Below are positions 1 through 8,788 of a DNA stretch of 64,000 nt, in pieces. Within the stretch, counting starts at the first letter, position 1, and each line of letters opens with the position of its first letter. Origin of the DNA: Adiantum capillus-veneris (Eukaryota; Streptophyta; Polypodiopsida; Polypodiales; Pteridaceae); NCBI GenBank assembly GCA_014529385.2, contig CM043950.1, positions 65,986,935 through 66,050,934 of the forward strand. Reading direction: 5' to 3'. A program made the position numbers and the translations under genes. The notes beneath the pieces are model-generated. The model was not told the origin of the DNA and did no database searches. It saw nothing but the letters and a program-made list of their open reading frames with translations.

Positions 1-111
1 TTGTTGTGTCTTGAAAGTACAGGTAGAATAGACGACTAATAATGGGTGAAAGCTAAATCAAGGTTTAAAGTAAAGTCTACCGCCCTTTTTGGATTGAACA
101 GGCCGGTTTCA
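1..111 (+). mobile_element. 3' tail of a G1-family gypsy LTR
   Basis: The first 111 bases match the last ~111 bases of both LTRs of the complete G1 element (15385-15495 and 19561-19671) almost base for base and end at the same CA terminus. The rest of this copy lies outside the window. It sits directly against a minus-strand reverse transcriptase fragment, so a G1 copy (or solo LTR) inserted into that RT. The expected 5-bp duplication on this side would be 112-116 (CTTTC); the partner is not visible. Confidence 0.85.
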
Positions 112-232
112 CTTTCTTTATTACCAACAACATCGAAGAGTAGTAGGGTGAAGTACTCGGCTGGATAAGACCCTTTTCAAGAAGGTCTTTCACTTGGTTC
201 ATGATCTCTTCATTCTGGGCTCGACTAACACA
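112..232 (-). pseudogene. Ty3/gypsy RT fragment of element G2-
   Basis: Read leftwards, this encodes the start of a gypsy reverse transcriptase (VSRAQNEEIMNQVKDLL, then KGL..PSTSPY). It is nearly identical to the intact-order copy at about 23185-23300. It is cut by the G1 LTR at position 111. On its other side it is fused almost directly to gag (the RERANYI motif of gag is followed by the RVSRAQ region of RT). The zinc knuckle, protease and linker are therefore deleted. It is a decayed piece with no coding capacity of its own. Confidence 0.85.
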
Positions 233-1118
233 GTAAGATATAGTTAGCCCTTTCTCGAAGAGTCATTGAGGGTCGTGTATCCTTCTTTTCTTGGGAACTC
301 TTTTTCTTTCTACCTTCATTGTTGGAGGTCTGTTTGGTCCTCTGAGTCAAGATCTCATCAGTGGGGTAAGTCAAATTTCCCGAATGTATTAAGAAACCCC
401 GTTTCGCATGACCCATTAATTCTTGAATAGAATTCGACTTTTGTTCAAGGCAGTAATCTCGGATCTCTGTAGGGAGTCCGCAGCAAAACCGCTCAATCTG
501 TTCCTTAAAGGTGACCTTCTTTCCGAAGCTTTGCTTTTTGCTTTGCTTTTTACCCTTTCTGTCCTCCTCGCTCAAGTCAGAAGAGCTAGAAGAACGGTGA
601 GAAGAAGAGGAAGAAGAAGAATTGGGTCGTCCTTCAAAGCGTACACGCTTCTTCTGCTTTCTTGCAGATGCAGAAGAAGATTGACGGCCCAAATAATTAG
701 GGTAACAGTCCCCTTCTTGCCCTTTTTCAATTGCTTTTTGGATTGATTCCTCGTGTCCAAAAGCTAATTGATCTGAGTCTGAACAACCTCTTGAAGTTCT
801 TGTTCTGTAAACATCCTCAAAGAAGGAGGTTTCTTCAGTGCCGGTTTGATTGGTAATTCAGTGGCTTTCTGCCACTGAATGTGCACTTCAATGATGGATT
901 GTTGAGACAAATTTTGCAAATTAAGGATCTTTCGCAAATTTAATCATTTGCTTTGTGCACTCGTCAACCTCCTGTCGGCGTTGCATCTCTTGAAGTTCAT
1001 ATTGAGTAGGCCAAGGTGGCCCGTACTCTTCCTCTATTAATTCGTTTAAATCTTCTCCGTGGTCTCCTCTCGCATCAGCAGATGCAGAAGAAGTCAACTG
1101 ATTCTTTTTGGAATCCAT
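225..1118 (-). pseudogene. Gag of gypsy element G2- (internally deleted)
   Basis: Capsid-type Gag of a Ty3/gypsy element, broken by frameshifts. The start is placed at the ATG at 1118 because it follows the PBS by about 45 bases and its MDSKKNQ start aligns with MDSNKDQ of the plus-strand relative at 20889. In order one sees the acidic N-terminus, a TEQELQEVV segment near 780-830, a basic and serine-rich tract near 560-680, and the conserved C-terminal part (FKEQIERF, LTYPTDEI, LRERANY). The central capsid WW...W region present at 21840-21960 in the relative is missing, so FGKK is joined directly to VTFKEQ. No CCHC zinc knuckle remains. Frames change at least twice. A dead, deletion-derived gag. 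Confidence 0.85.
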
Positions 1119-1164
1119 AAGTGTCGCGAGATAAGGGATCGGATTTCCCGATGGAGGAAAAATC

Positions 1165-1182
1165 GGCCGAGCTTTGATACCA
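1165..1182 (-). other. Primer-binding site of G2-
   Basis: On the minus strand this reads TGGTATCAAAGCTCGGCC, one base inside the LTR end. It is complementary to the 3' end of plant initiator-Met tRNA with one mismatch (classical TGGTATCAGAGC). It aligns with the PBS of the plus-strand G2 element at 20826. Confidence 0.85.
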
Positions 1183-1183
1183 C

Positions 1184-1318
1184 TATAACAAAACTTGGAT
1201 ACCCCAAGTCGAGATTCTACCGCGACACAGCAAAGATTCACTTCAAACTAATTCACAGATCACAAGAGAGTCGACATGGCCCGGCGTAGTTCCGTGCTAA
1301 GAGTTATTGGCCCCAAAG
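1184..1318 (-). mobile_element. G2- 5' LTR, piece 1 (PBS-proximal end)
   Basis: Next to the PBS, this corresponds to the last ~135 bases of the G2 LTR (compare 20690-20824), including half of the shared GGGGCC motif at 1306-1318. The terminal CA has mutated (TATA instead of TACA). The LTR resumes at 8319 after element B and again at 13608 after C1. The pieces total ~540 bp, close to the 565-583 bp LTRs of the complete G2 element. Confidence 0.85.
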
Positions 1319-1976
1319 TGTCACAAGACGGGCACCACGTGCCAATAGAAAAGAACAGACTAAACAGACTTTTAGCACTTCAATAACAACTGAACTGAAA
1401 GAGAGAGAGACGACACGAGACACGGAGCGGCGGAATTCTACCCCAAAGAGTATTGGCCCCAAACCTTGGCGCCCCTTTCGGTATTTCTTTATATTGCATC
1501 AACACAAAACAAGCCGGTACTCCAAACTCTGCACCTTCTCCAGGAAGCATGCCAAAGAATGAGCCCTAACCTCATATTTAAAGGCCCTTGGCCTTAAAAG
1601 CAATTTCAGTGAAAAGCCTTCAAACTCAAAAGCATCTGGTCCAAAAGCAAAGCCAAAAAGCTGCTAGCGTAAATCACGGAAATCCATACAGCTGCCACGT
1701 CATCAGCCAACGCAAAACGCGGAAATCCATACAGCCTGCCACGTCATCATGCCAACGCAATTTTTGAAAAACTGCCACGTCATTAGTTTTTGCGTGTGTG
1801 CGGGTCCTGCTTTATTTTAATCCTTTATGTCACTTGGGGCCCCATCGCACGGGGTCCCCATAAGTTGGTAGGACTTCTTCTTCTGTTACTTGTTCTTCTT
1901 AGGGTTTAGGCCCCTCGGGCGGTATCTGTAAGTTGGCTCCATTCTTTAGGCTTTGACACGTCAACAATTTGTTACA
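1319..1976 (-). repeat. 3' LTR of element B (658 bp)
   Basis: Starts TGTAACAAA on the minus strand and ends GTGACA. It matches 7675-8318 throughout. The shared CCGAAAGGGGCGCC...GGGGCCAAT motif is at 1452-1487 (minus). One TTAGGGTTTAGG telobox-like string is present near 1900, unlike the array seen in the LTRs of element A. Confidence 0.92.
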
Positions 1977-2014
1977 TCTCCCCTTCTTGAAAGAGAGTAA
2001 TCGTCCGTGATTAC
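1977..2014 (-). other. Polypurine tract and upstream hairpin of element B
   Basis: Directly inside the 3' LTR the minus strand reads AAGAAGGGGAGA, the plus-strand primer (PPT). Upstream at 1997-2014 lies GTAATC-ACGGAC-GATTAC, a 6-bp perfect stem. The same arrangement occurs in elements A, G2+ and G1. Confidence 0.8.
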
Positions 2015-2095
2015 AGCGTATCTGCAAAACAACTCAAGTTAGCTAAAAAAAATTCGAGGGACATTCCGAGGGACAATCAGTGTGCTCTTTTTATT

Positions 2096-2187
2096 AAGGA
2101 GTTAGCTTCTCCTTTCTACACTTTTGATCAAGGAGTTAGCTTCTCCTTTCGGCTGTTTTGATCAAGGAGTTAGCTTCTCCTTTCGTC
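2096..2187 (-). repeat. Three tandem hairpin units upstream of the PPT (element B)
   Basis: Three ~34-bp units each contain AAGGAG...CTCCTT, an imperfect palindrome around TTAGC. Four units of the same repeat lie in element A at 6711-6837. They are in the 3' untranslated region, ~80 bases from the PPT hairpin. Confidence 0.85.
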
Positions 2188-2398
2188 CAGATCGGAATTC
2201 TTGATATTCCGGTGTAGTAAAATTAGCCATCACACCCATACCGTATTGATATTCCATGGGTGTCTTAATGCACTAAAAAATTACATACCCAGGCAATCTC
2301 ATCCAATTAGGAATGTTCAATAATTGGCACATCACAATGCAACACAAATGCTCACATATGCATGTTACAAGACATAGAACATAAAGCCGCTAATGAAC

Positions 2399-2751
2399 AC
2401 TCCCCCCGCAAATAACCATCCAGGTCTGGGCCATGAGCTGTTCAATGACTCCCTCATCACTCCTCCCGCAAATAACCTAAAAAGGTCTGGGCCATGAGAT
2501 ATAGAGGCCTTTTACAACCAAACGCCCCCTAGACCATAGCCTGCGCCGTTTGGAGGTGATGAGAGTAACCACTGCTCAGACTTCTTAATACTCCCCCATA
2601 AATAACCATGCAGGTCCGGGCCATGAGTAACAACAACAATACTCCCCCCCCCCCGTAAATAACCACAAGGGTCCGGGCCATGAGTAAAAACAACACTTTT
2701 CAATCATTCGATACTCCCCCCACAAATAACCACAAGGGTCCGGGCCATGAG
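2399..2751 (-). repeat. Five-copy interspersed array in the 3' UTR of element B
   Basis: Five copies of a ~40-bp unit: on the plus strand a C-rich stretch, then AAATAACC, then GGTCYGGGCCATGAG. They lie at 2399-2437, 2459-2498, 2590-2627, 2641-2684 and 2713-2751, separated by unrelated spacers of about 15-90 bases. Element A keeps only one copy (about 6408-6448). Confidence 0.85.
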
Positions 2752-2966
2752 TATGAACAAGCATTCTCAAACATCTTTTCTCACTACTCCACCCGGGAGT
2801 AAAATCACCAATCATTGAAACCAGTATTAAAACCAGAGTCAAACAATTCAAATCGGCACCAAGACAGGTTCAAAACAGATACCATCCATTTCAAACAAAG
2901 CTTCAAACAATACTTTCTCAAACAAAGTTCAAAAGTATCTAACTATAGAACAACTAGAGAGTTCGT

Positions 2967-3356
2967 TCAAGGTTTTGTTCGGACAACCGACCGAACTTTG
3001 AGGACGACTGGCTTGCCCTTCTGCATCACAGTGATAGTTCGATTCCGAACTTGGAGAGTCGCATCGTTCTTGTCATGCCAAGGCATGCCTAATAGAAAGT
3101 CACAATTGCCCAACTTCATAATGTGGAAATCAGCTTTTCCATGATAATCTTGGATAGTCACTGGAAGAGCACCAATGAGTGGTACCACTTTTTGAGTTTG
3201 CCCTGTGGCTAGCTCAGCTTCAATCTCTCCACCCTCTGCATCATAATCAAAGTCCATCTGCTTCAAGAATTGTGGATGGATGAAGTTCTCTGTAGCTCCT
3301 GGGTCAAAGAAAATTAGGGCTTTCAAACCATTGACTTTGCCATATGCTCGACACAA
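2967..3356 (-). pseudogene. Retropepsin domain of element B
   Basis: A 129-residue reading frame with the hallmarks of a gypsy aspartic protease: active-site FFDPGATENFI (D-x-G-A type), then a DFHIM..LGNCDFLLGMPWHDKND block that aligns with the protease of the G2 element (DVLLGIPWYHKNN at about 22800). It cleaves the Gag-Pol polyprotein in intact relatives. It is followed not by RT but by a stop and 3' untranslated repeats. Its frame is open, but it is disconnected from gag by frame changes, so I treat it as a remnant. Confidence 0.85.
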
Positions 3357-3479
3357 TTCTTCAAGGCATATGCCATAGATGTCAGGTACTAATCCAATGG
3401 CCGGTTTAGCTCGTTTGGCTCGAGATGGTCCTAGGTTTCTGTCGACCGTCGACGCGGGAGACGGCTCCGCAAGTCTGTC

Positions 3480-4571
3480 AGTGCGTTGGGGACAACCAAA
3501 ATAGTTATGTCCTGTTTGAAAGCATCCAAAACATCGGCCTTCTTGTAGTAAGGTGTCTCATTGTTGAGGTGTCAAACGAGGCCTTTGTGGTTGACTTTCA
3601 CGAGACTCTCGAGAATTTGTTCGTTGTTGCCGAGAGTTGTGGTTAGTGGCCGGAGATTCTTCTGTCGTATACTCTAGCTTTCCCTTCATCAGTTTGTAGC
3701 CGACCACAGCATGGCCCATAAGTTCTTGCATGGTAGAGACTTGCTTGGATAGACAATATTCCTGCAATGGTGATGGTAGTCCAATGGTGTATCTCACACT
3801 AGGCCTCCAAGGGAACATATCTAAAAAAGACACTGGAAGGTACACGTCGAGAAACCTTTGGTTATATTCGTCCATGGTTTAGGTGACAAGCATTTGCCCC
3901 ACTCTGCCAAAATCCGGACTTCAAACATCAAATGTCATGTAACTACGTGCAAAAGTTGTCTTGAAAGCTTGCCAGGTCCTTGGAGCATGTTGTTGTGTCA
4001 CGATTGAACTCCATCATTGCATAGCATTATCTTTAAGAAATCCCGCTGCTCGAGAAATCTTGGATTCTTCTGTATAGTTCCCCAAAGCATAGATGTTGTC
4101 GAATTGCTGTAGGAACTACAATGCTTTCTTGCGATCTTTCACCCCGGAAAAAGTGAAAAATTTGACTGTCGTGCCACCATCTTTGAAATCTTTGGGTTGG
4201 TTAGGCGCATATCCCGAGTATGGATAATAAGGGTATCCATATGGGCTCCAACCATTGTAGCCTAGTGGCGGTGGTGGAGGTGGGGGCAATGGCGGTGGCA
4301 AAGGCGGTTGCACTGGATCAGGGTCAGATGGCTGCACCATATTCCTAAAGACTCCCCCGATTGGAACACACGGCTGAGAAGGTTGCCAATTGGAAGCTCT
4401 CGTACTTTCTGGTGTCGGAGGAGGAGGTACCACCTGGGGCATCAGAGGGGGTAACATGTAGTTCAAAAATTGTTGAAAACTTTGCAGCATTGGAAGATTC
4501 TGCTGAGGATGCCGCGAAAGAATATCATGGAGTTCGTTGAGCAGGAACTGCAAATATTCTGCTGAATCCAT
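3480..4571 (-). pseudogene. Gag of element B
   Basis: Gypsy Gag in several frames. The start is the ATG at 4571 (MDSAEYLQFLLNELHDIL). A proline-rich segment follows (4250-4450), then a gag core with the FKDGG..VKFFTFSG motif near 4135-4190. A W..F capsid block (TWQAFKTTFARSYM) lies near 3950-4000, a GLPSPLQEYCLSKQ..MQELMGH block near 3710-3790, and a CCHC zinc knuckle (CFGCFQTGHNYFGC) near 3490-3535. Stops and frameshifts occur near 4115, 4000 and 3890. Element A's insertion lies ~120 bases upstream of the start. Confidence 0.85.
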
Positions 4572-4694
4572 GAATTCCAAGTATTGGGTTCTTAATTGGC
4601 TTATGCCTTGTAAGACACTACAGTGAAGACGGGAGCGCGCCCGATTGGCGATGAAGTAAGGGTGGGAGTGGCTAATAAGTCCAGGTTGGGGGGC

Positions 4695-5337
4695 TGTAAC
4701 AAATTGCTGACGTGTCAAAGCCTTAAAAATGGAGCCAACTTACAGATGTGGCCGAGGGGCCTAAACCCTAATTTTTGCCAGAAACCCTAATTGTTGAAAC
4801 CCTAATTTTGGAAACCTAACCCTAAAACCTACAAACCCTAACCCTAAAACCTGCAAACCCTAATTCTGGAAACCCTAACCGTAAAACTGCAAAAACCCTA
4901 ACCCTAACTCTAAGGGCAAGCAAGGAGATTTCCGAAAATTGCGCTGGCAGATGACGTGGCAGGCTGTATGGATTTCCGTGATTTACGCTAGTAGCTTTTG
5001 GCATTGCTTTTTGGACCAGAAGCTTTTAAGTTTGAAAGCTTTTCATGTAAACTGCTTTTTAGGCCAGGGCCTTTAAATATGAGGCTAGGGCTCATTCCCT
5101 GGCATGCTTCCTGGAGAAGGTGCAGAGTCTAGAGTACCGGCTTGTACTGTGTTGATGCAATATAAATAAATACCGAAAGGGGCGCCAAGGTTTGGGGCCA
5201 ATACTCTCTGGGGTGGAATTCTGCCACTCCGTGTCGCGTGTCGTCTCTCTTTCTCTCTCAGTTCAGCTGTTATTGAAGTGCTATAAGTCTATTCAGTTTG
5301 TTCTTTTCTATTGGCACGTGGTGCCCGCCTTGTGACA
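4695..5337 (+). repeat. 5' LTR of element A (643 bp)
   Basis: Starts TGTAACAAATTGCTGACGTG and ends CTTGTGACA, followed by one base and the PBS. It contains a telomere-like array (4761-4912), a TTTAAATATGAGG TATA-like site near 5073 and the shared motif at 5169-5203. Confidence 0.92.
4761..4912 (+). repeat. Telobox-like (AAACCCTAA)n array inside the 5' LTR of A
   Basis: About eight degenerate copies of the plant telomere unit (AAACCCTAA / AACCCTAACCCTAA) with short spacers such as TTCTGG and CTGC. The 3' LTR has the matching array at 7018-7150. The LTRs of the sister element B have at most one such unit. Confidence 0.85.
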
Positions 5338-5338
5338 G

Positions 5339-5350
5339 TGGTATCAGAGC
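5339..5350 (+). other. Primer-binding site of element A
   Basis: TGGTATCAGAGC one base after the LTR end, an exact match to the classical PBS complementary to plant initiator-Met tRNA. Confidence 0.92.
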
Positions 5351-5509
5351 ATCGGGGGTGTGCTTTTTTGAAAGCATACCGGTCCTACAAAAGAGCAGAC
5401 AGAGCTATTGATGGAATTTTATTGGAGGTATCTTCGCCCTCGAACCCGGACCTATTAGCCACTCCCACCCTTACTTCATCGCGCATCGGGCGCACTCCCG
5501 TCTTCACCC

Positions 5510-5945
5510 CCATGTCTTGCAGGGCATAAGCCAATTAAGATCACTTGCAAGAGAAGGATCCAAGATTTGTTCCAAGTCACTGTTTTTTTTTCTCAGAAGT
5601 AGTGCCATGCAGATGTTGATGTCTACAGCTACCAAGCAGCATACTCCAAGTACTTGGCAAGCTTTCAAGAAAATTTTTATCCGAAGTTATATGGTTTCTG
5701 ACATCTTCCTTCGAAGTGCAACTTCTGGCAGAGTGGGGTATCCTGAAATGCTTGCCATGGAAACCCTAGCAGATTATATCTTGAAATTTCTCGACATCTC
5801 TCAGTAGATGTCTCTTCACGAGCAGATGACCTTGGAGGTTCGGTGTGATTGCTATCTCTTGGGACTACCATCGCCGCCAAAGAAACACTGTCTATCCAAG
5901 AGCTGATGGACCATGTTGTGCTCGGCTACGACCTTATAGAAGGAC
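5510..5945 (+). pseudogene. Gag fragment of element A
   Basis: A short remnant of G3 Gag. It contains the capsid W..F block (STWQAFKKIFIRSYM near 5660-5695) and, after frame changes, the GLPSPPKKHCLSK and LMDHVVLGYDLI blocks near 5865-5940. These align with TWQAFKTTFARSYM and GLPSPLQEYCLSK of element B. The proline-rich N-terminal part, zinc knuckle and all of pol are missing. The leader upstream (5351-5500) matches the leader of B, including the site where A landed. No functional protein is expected. Confidence 0.8.
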
Positions 5946-6180
5946 CCTAACCCTAATGTTTTGGTGCAGGTTTCAAGATGGAAAGTTAGTCGACTTTTCG
6001 AGCTTGACTGATGTCGAGATTGCTTTTTAAGTTGAGTTCTGTTTGATCTTGTTTGGTGATCCTGTTTGGAATTTGTTTGAAATGGATGGTGCCGATTTGA
6101 ATTGTTTGACTTTGGTTTGATACAGGTTTCAATGATTGGTGATTTTACTCCCGGGCGGAGAAGTGAGAAATACTGTTTTG

Positions 6181-6400
6181 GTATTGTTTGAACCTCGGAA
6201 CGACGCAAGCCGATGCCTGGGGAGCGTTTCGTTGTATGTTTGAAAACCTCGGAACGACGTAGGCCGATATCTGGGGAGCGTTCCGTTGTATGCTAGAAAA
6301 CCTCCGAACGACGCAAGCCGATGCCTGGGGAGCGTTTGGTTGTATGCTTGAACCTCCGAGCGACGCAGACTGCGGTCTGGGGAGCGTTTGGCTGTACAGT
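6181..6400 (+). repeat. Four-copy ~55-bp tandem array in the 3' UTR of A
   Basis: Four units of the form AACCTCSGAACGACG..GCCGAT..CTGGGGAGCGTT..GTTGTA, starting near 6188, 6246, 6298 and 6351. Element B does not have this array; it has the five-copy C-rich array instead. One C-rich unit follows here at about 6408-6448. Confidence 0.85.
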
Positions 6401-6710
6401 CCCCTGAGCTCATGGCCCGGACCTTTTTAGGTTATTTGCGGGGGGAGTGACGAGGTAGTCATTGAGTAGCTTCATACCGCAGACCGTTTGTCTCAGGGGA
6501 GTGCTCAACGGCCCTGTTTGTTGTCTTGTAACATGCATATGTGAGCATTTGTGTTGCATAGTGATGTGTCAATTACTGAATATTCCTAATTGGATGAGAT
6601 TGCCTAGGTATGTAATTTTAGTGCATCAAGACACCCGTGGAAGATCAGTGCGGTTTGGTTGTGATGGCTAATTTTACTACGCCGGAATATCAAGACTTCC
6701 GATCTGGACG

Positions 6711-6837
6711 AAAGGAGAAGCTAACTCCTTGATCAAAACAGCCGAAAGGAGAAGCTAACTCCTTGATCAAAACAACCGACAGGAGAAGCTAACTCCTTGA
6801 TCAAAAGAGCAGAAAGGAGAAGCTAACTCCTTAATAA
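6711..6837 (+). repeat. Four tandem hairpin units (34-bp period) of element A
   Basis: Four copies of AAAGGAGAAGCTAACTCCTT separated by TGATCAAAA spacers. Each can fold through AAGGAG/CTCCTT. Element B has three copies in the same relative position. Confidence 0.88.
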
Positions 6838-6913
6838 AAAGAGCAAACTGATTGTCCATCGGAATGTCCCTCGGAAATTTTTGAGCTAACTTGAGTTGTT
6901 TTGCAGATATGTT

Positions 6914-6951
6914 GTAATCCCGGACGATTACTCTTTTTCAAGAAGGGGAGA
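6914..6951 (+). other. Hairpin plus polypurine tract of element A
   Basis: GTAATC-CCGGAC-GATTAC at 6914-6931 forms a 6-bp stem. Nine bases later comes AGAAGGGGAGA, the PPT, directly followed by the 3' LTR. Confidence 0.8.
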
Positions 6952-7574
6952 TGTAACAAACTGTTGACGTGTCAAAGCCTAAAGAATAGAGCCAACTTAC
7001 AGATGTGGCCGAGGGGCCTAAACCCTAATTTCTGCCAGAAACCCTAACTGCTGAAACCCTAATTTTGGAAACCCTAATCCTAAAACCTGCAAACCCTAAT
7101 TCTAGAAACCCTAACCATAAAACTGCAGAAACCCTAACCCTAACCCTAAGGGCAAGCAGAGAGATTTCCGAAAATTGCGTTGGCTGATGACGTGGTAGGC
7201 TATACGGATTTCCATGATTTACGTTGGCAACTTTTGGCATTGTTTTTTGGACCAGAAGCTTTTGAGTTTGAAAGCTTTTCATGTAAACTGCTTTTTAGGC
7301 CAAGGGCCTTTAAATATGAGGCTAGGGCTCATTCTCTGGCATGCTTCCTGGAGAAGGTGCAGAGTCTGGAGTACCGGCTTGTACTGTGTTGATGCAATAT
7401 AAATAAATACCGAAAGGGGCACCAAGGTTTGGGGCCAATACTCTTTGGGGTGGAATTCCGCCACTCCATGTCGCGTGTCGTCTGTCTTTCTCTCTCAGTT
7501 CAGTTGTTATTGAAGTGCTAAAAGTCTGTTCAGTCTGATCTTTTCTATTGGCACGTGGTGCCCGCCTTGTGACA
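6952..7574 (+). repeat. 3' LTR of element A (623 bp)
   Basis: Matches 4695-5337 with small length differences and point changes, including the telobox-like array (7018-7150) and the shared motif (7406-7440). Confidence 0.92.
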
Positions 7575-7661
7575 GGGGCGAAGATACCTCAAATAAAATT
7601 CCAATAGCTCTATCTGCTCTTTTGTAGAACCGGTATGCTTTCAGAAAAGCACACACCTAAT

Positions 7662-7673
7662 GCTCTGATACCA
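7662..7673 (-). other. Primer-binding site of element B
   Basis: TGGTATCAGAGC on the minus strand, one base from the LTR end at 7675. The leader between this site and the A insertion (7580-7661) matches the leader of A at 5351-5440. Confidence 0.9.
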
Positions 7674-7674
7674 C

Positions 7675-8318
7675 TATCACAAGACGGGCACCTCGTGCCA
7701 ATAGAAAAGAACACACTTTTAGCACTTCAATAACAACTCAACTGAAAGAGAGAGACGACGCGAGAAACGGAGCGGCGGAATTCCACCCCAGAGAGTATTG
7801 GCCCCAAACCTTGGCGCCCCTTTCGGTATTTCTTTATATTGCATCAACACAATACAAGCCAGTACTCCTGACTCTGCACCTTCTCCAGGAAGCATGCCAG
7901 AGAATGAGCCCTAACCTCATATTTAAAGGCCCTTGGCATAAAAAGCAATTTCAGTGAAAAGCCTTCAAACTCAAAAGCATCTAGTCCAAAAGCAAAGCCA
8001 AGAAGTTGTCAACATAAATCACGGAAATCCGTACAACTTCCACGTCATCAGCAATGCAAAACACGGAAATCCATACAACCTGCCACGTCATCATTTCAAC
8101 GCAATTTTCATAAATCTGCCACGTCATCAATTTTTGCGTGTGTGCGGGTCTTGCTTTATTTTAATCCTTTATGTCACTTGGGGCCCCATCGGACGGGGTC
8201 CCCATAAGTTGGTAGGACTTCTTCTTCTGTTACTTGTTCTTCTTAGGGTTTAGGCCCCTCAACCAGCATCTGTAAGTTGGCTCCATCTTAGGCTTTGACA
8301 CGTCAACAGTTTGTTACA
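7675..8318 (-). repeat. 5' LTR of element B (644 bp)
   Basis: Partner of 1319-1976. The PBS-side terminus has a G-to-A change (GTGATA instead of GTGACA). The shared motif is at 7797-7832 on the minus strand. Confidence 0.9.
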
Positions 8319-8487
8319 CAAATACTCACGCCCCTTTCAATATTTATTTTTATTAGTCTTTGAGCAAAGTACAACTGAGCCCGCGGGTGCTCGCTCTCAG
8401 ACTCTACGTCCAGATGCTCTCCAGAGTGAGCCCCCTTGGGTCCTTATAAACATTACAAGGGTTGCTAAAAACAGAGCCCCAAAAGCA
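8319..8487 (-). mobile_element. G2- 5' LTR, piece 2
   Basis: Continues the LTR interrupted at 1318. CGCCCCTTTCAATATTTATT and the following AGTACAA...GCATCTG..TCTGAGAG-like segment align in reverse with 20560-20690. It ends at AAAAGCA where C1 inserted. Confidence 0.8.
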
Positions 8488-8713
8488 ATTGGAATTAGGG
8501 TTGCACAGGAACGCACACAGTTTGGAGAAGACGAAGGAAGCTCAAGGCACACAATAGAGAGTGTGTTACTTAGTGTGCAATGGAAAGATAGATAGCCCTA
8601 GAGTGATGGGCGTACATACAATGCTCGGGGGGAAAAACCTTCTAAAGAGGGAAAAAATGCCCCGGCGGTCCTAGTGTGTTCACACACATCACTACCACAT
8701 GTATATGGTAACA
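8488..8713 (-). repeat. 3' LTR of C1
   Basis: About 226 bp. On the plus strand it runs from ATTGGAATTAGGG to ATGGTAACA. The outer TG has decayed. It matches 13382-13607 and both LTRs of C2. Confidence 0.9.
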
Positions 8714-8788
8714 AATCCCTCCTGGAGTGATGCGGTGAACGAGAGCTGGCACATAAGTAAAGGGAAGTGCCATGCCCTGAGAACATGA

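Larger units (their letters stand above)
4695..7574 (+). mobile_element. Element A: compact G3-family gypsy derivative nested in B
   Basis: A 2880-bp element bounded by perfect GGGGC target duplications (4690-4694 and 7575-7579). LTRs are 4695-5337 and 6952-7574. The internal region is only ~1.6 kb: PBS, a short gag fragment, then 3' untranslated arrays, hairpin and PPT. It lacks protease, RT, RNase H and integrase. It lies in opposite orientation inside element B of the same family, interrupting B's 5' leader. It has every cis signal for mobilisation but no enzymes. Confidence 0.92.
1319..8318 (-). mobile_element. Element B: G3-family gypsy, non-autonomous, split by element A
   Basis: A complete minus-strand LTR retrotransposon with LTRs at 1319-1976 (3') and 7675-8318 (5'). 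Flanking duplications are CAAAG (1314-1318) and CAAAT (8319-8323), one mismatch. With element A (4695-7574) removed it is ~4.1 kb. The internal region has a PBS, gag and protease, then goes straight into the 3' untranslated arrays: RT, RNase H and integrase are absent. It inserted into the LTR of G2-, and element A later inserted into its gag leader. The structure fits a gag-protease-only derivative that would need a helper element. Confidence 0.88.

Noticed and set aside
2399-2751. CRISPR-like array of regularly repeated 40-bp units
   Set aside because: Spacers are uneven, the context is a plant retrotransposon 3' UTR, and there are no cas genes.
4761-4912. True telomere or chromosome end
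   Set aside because: The units are degenerate, short, and duplicated in both LTRs of one element, so they belong to the LTR.
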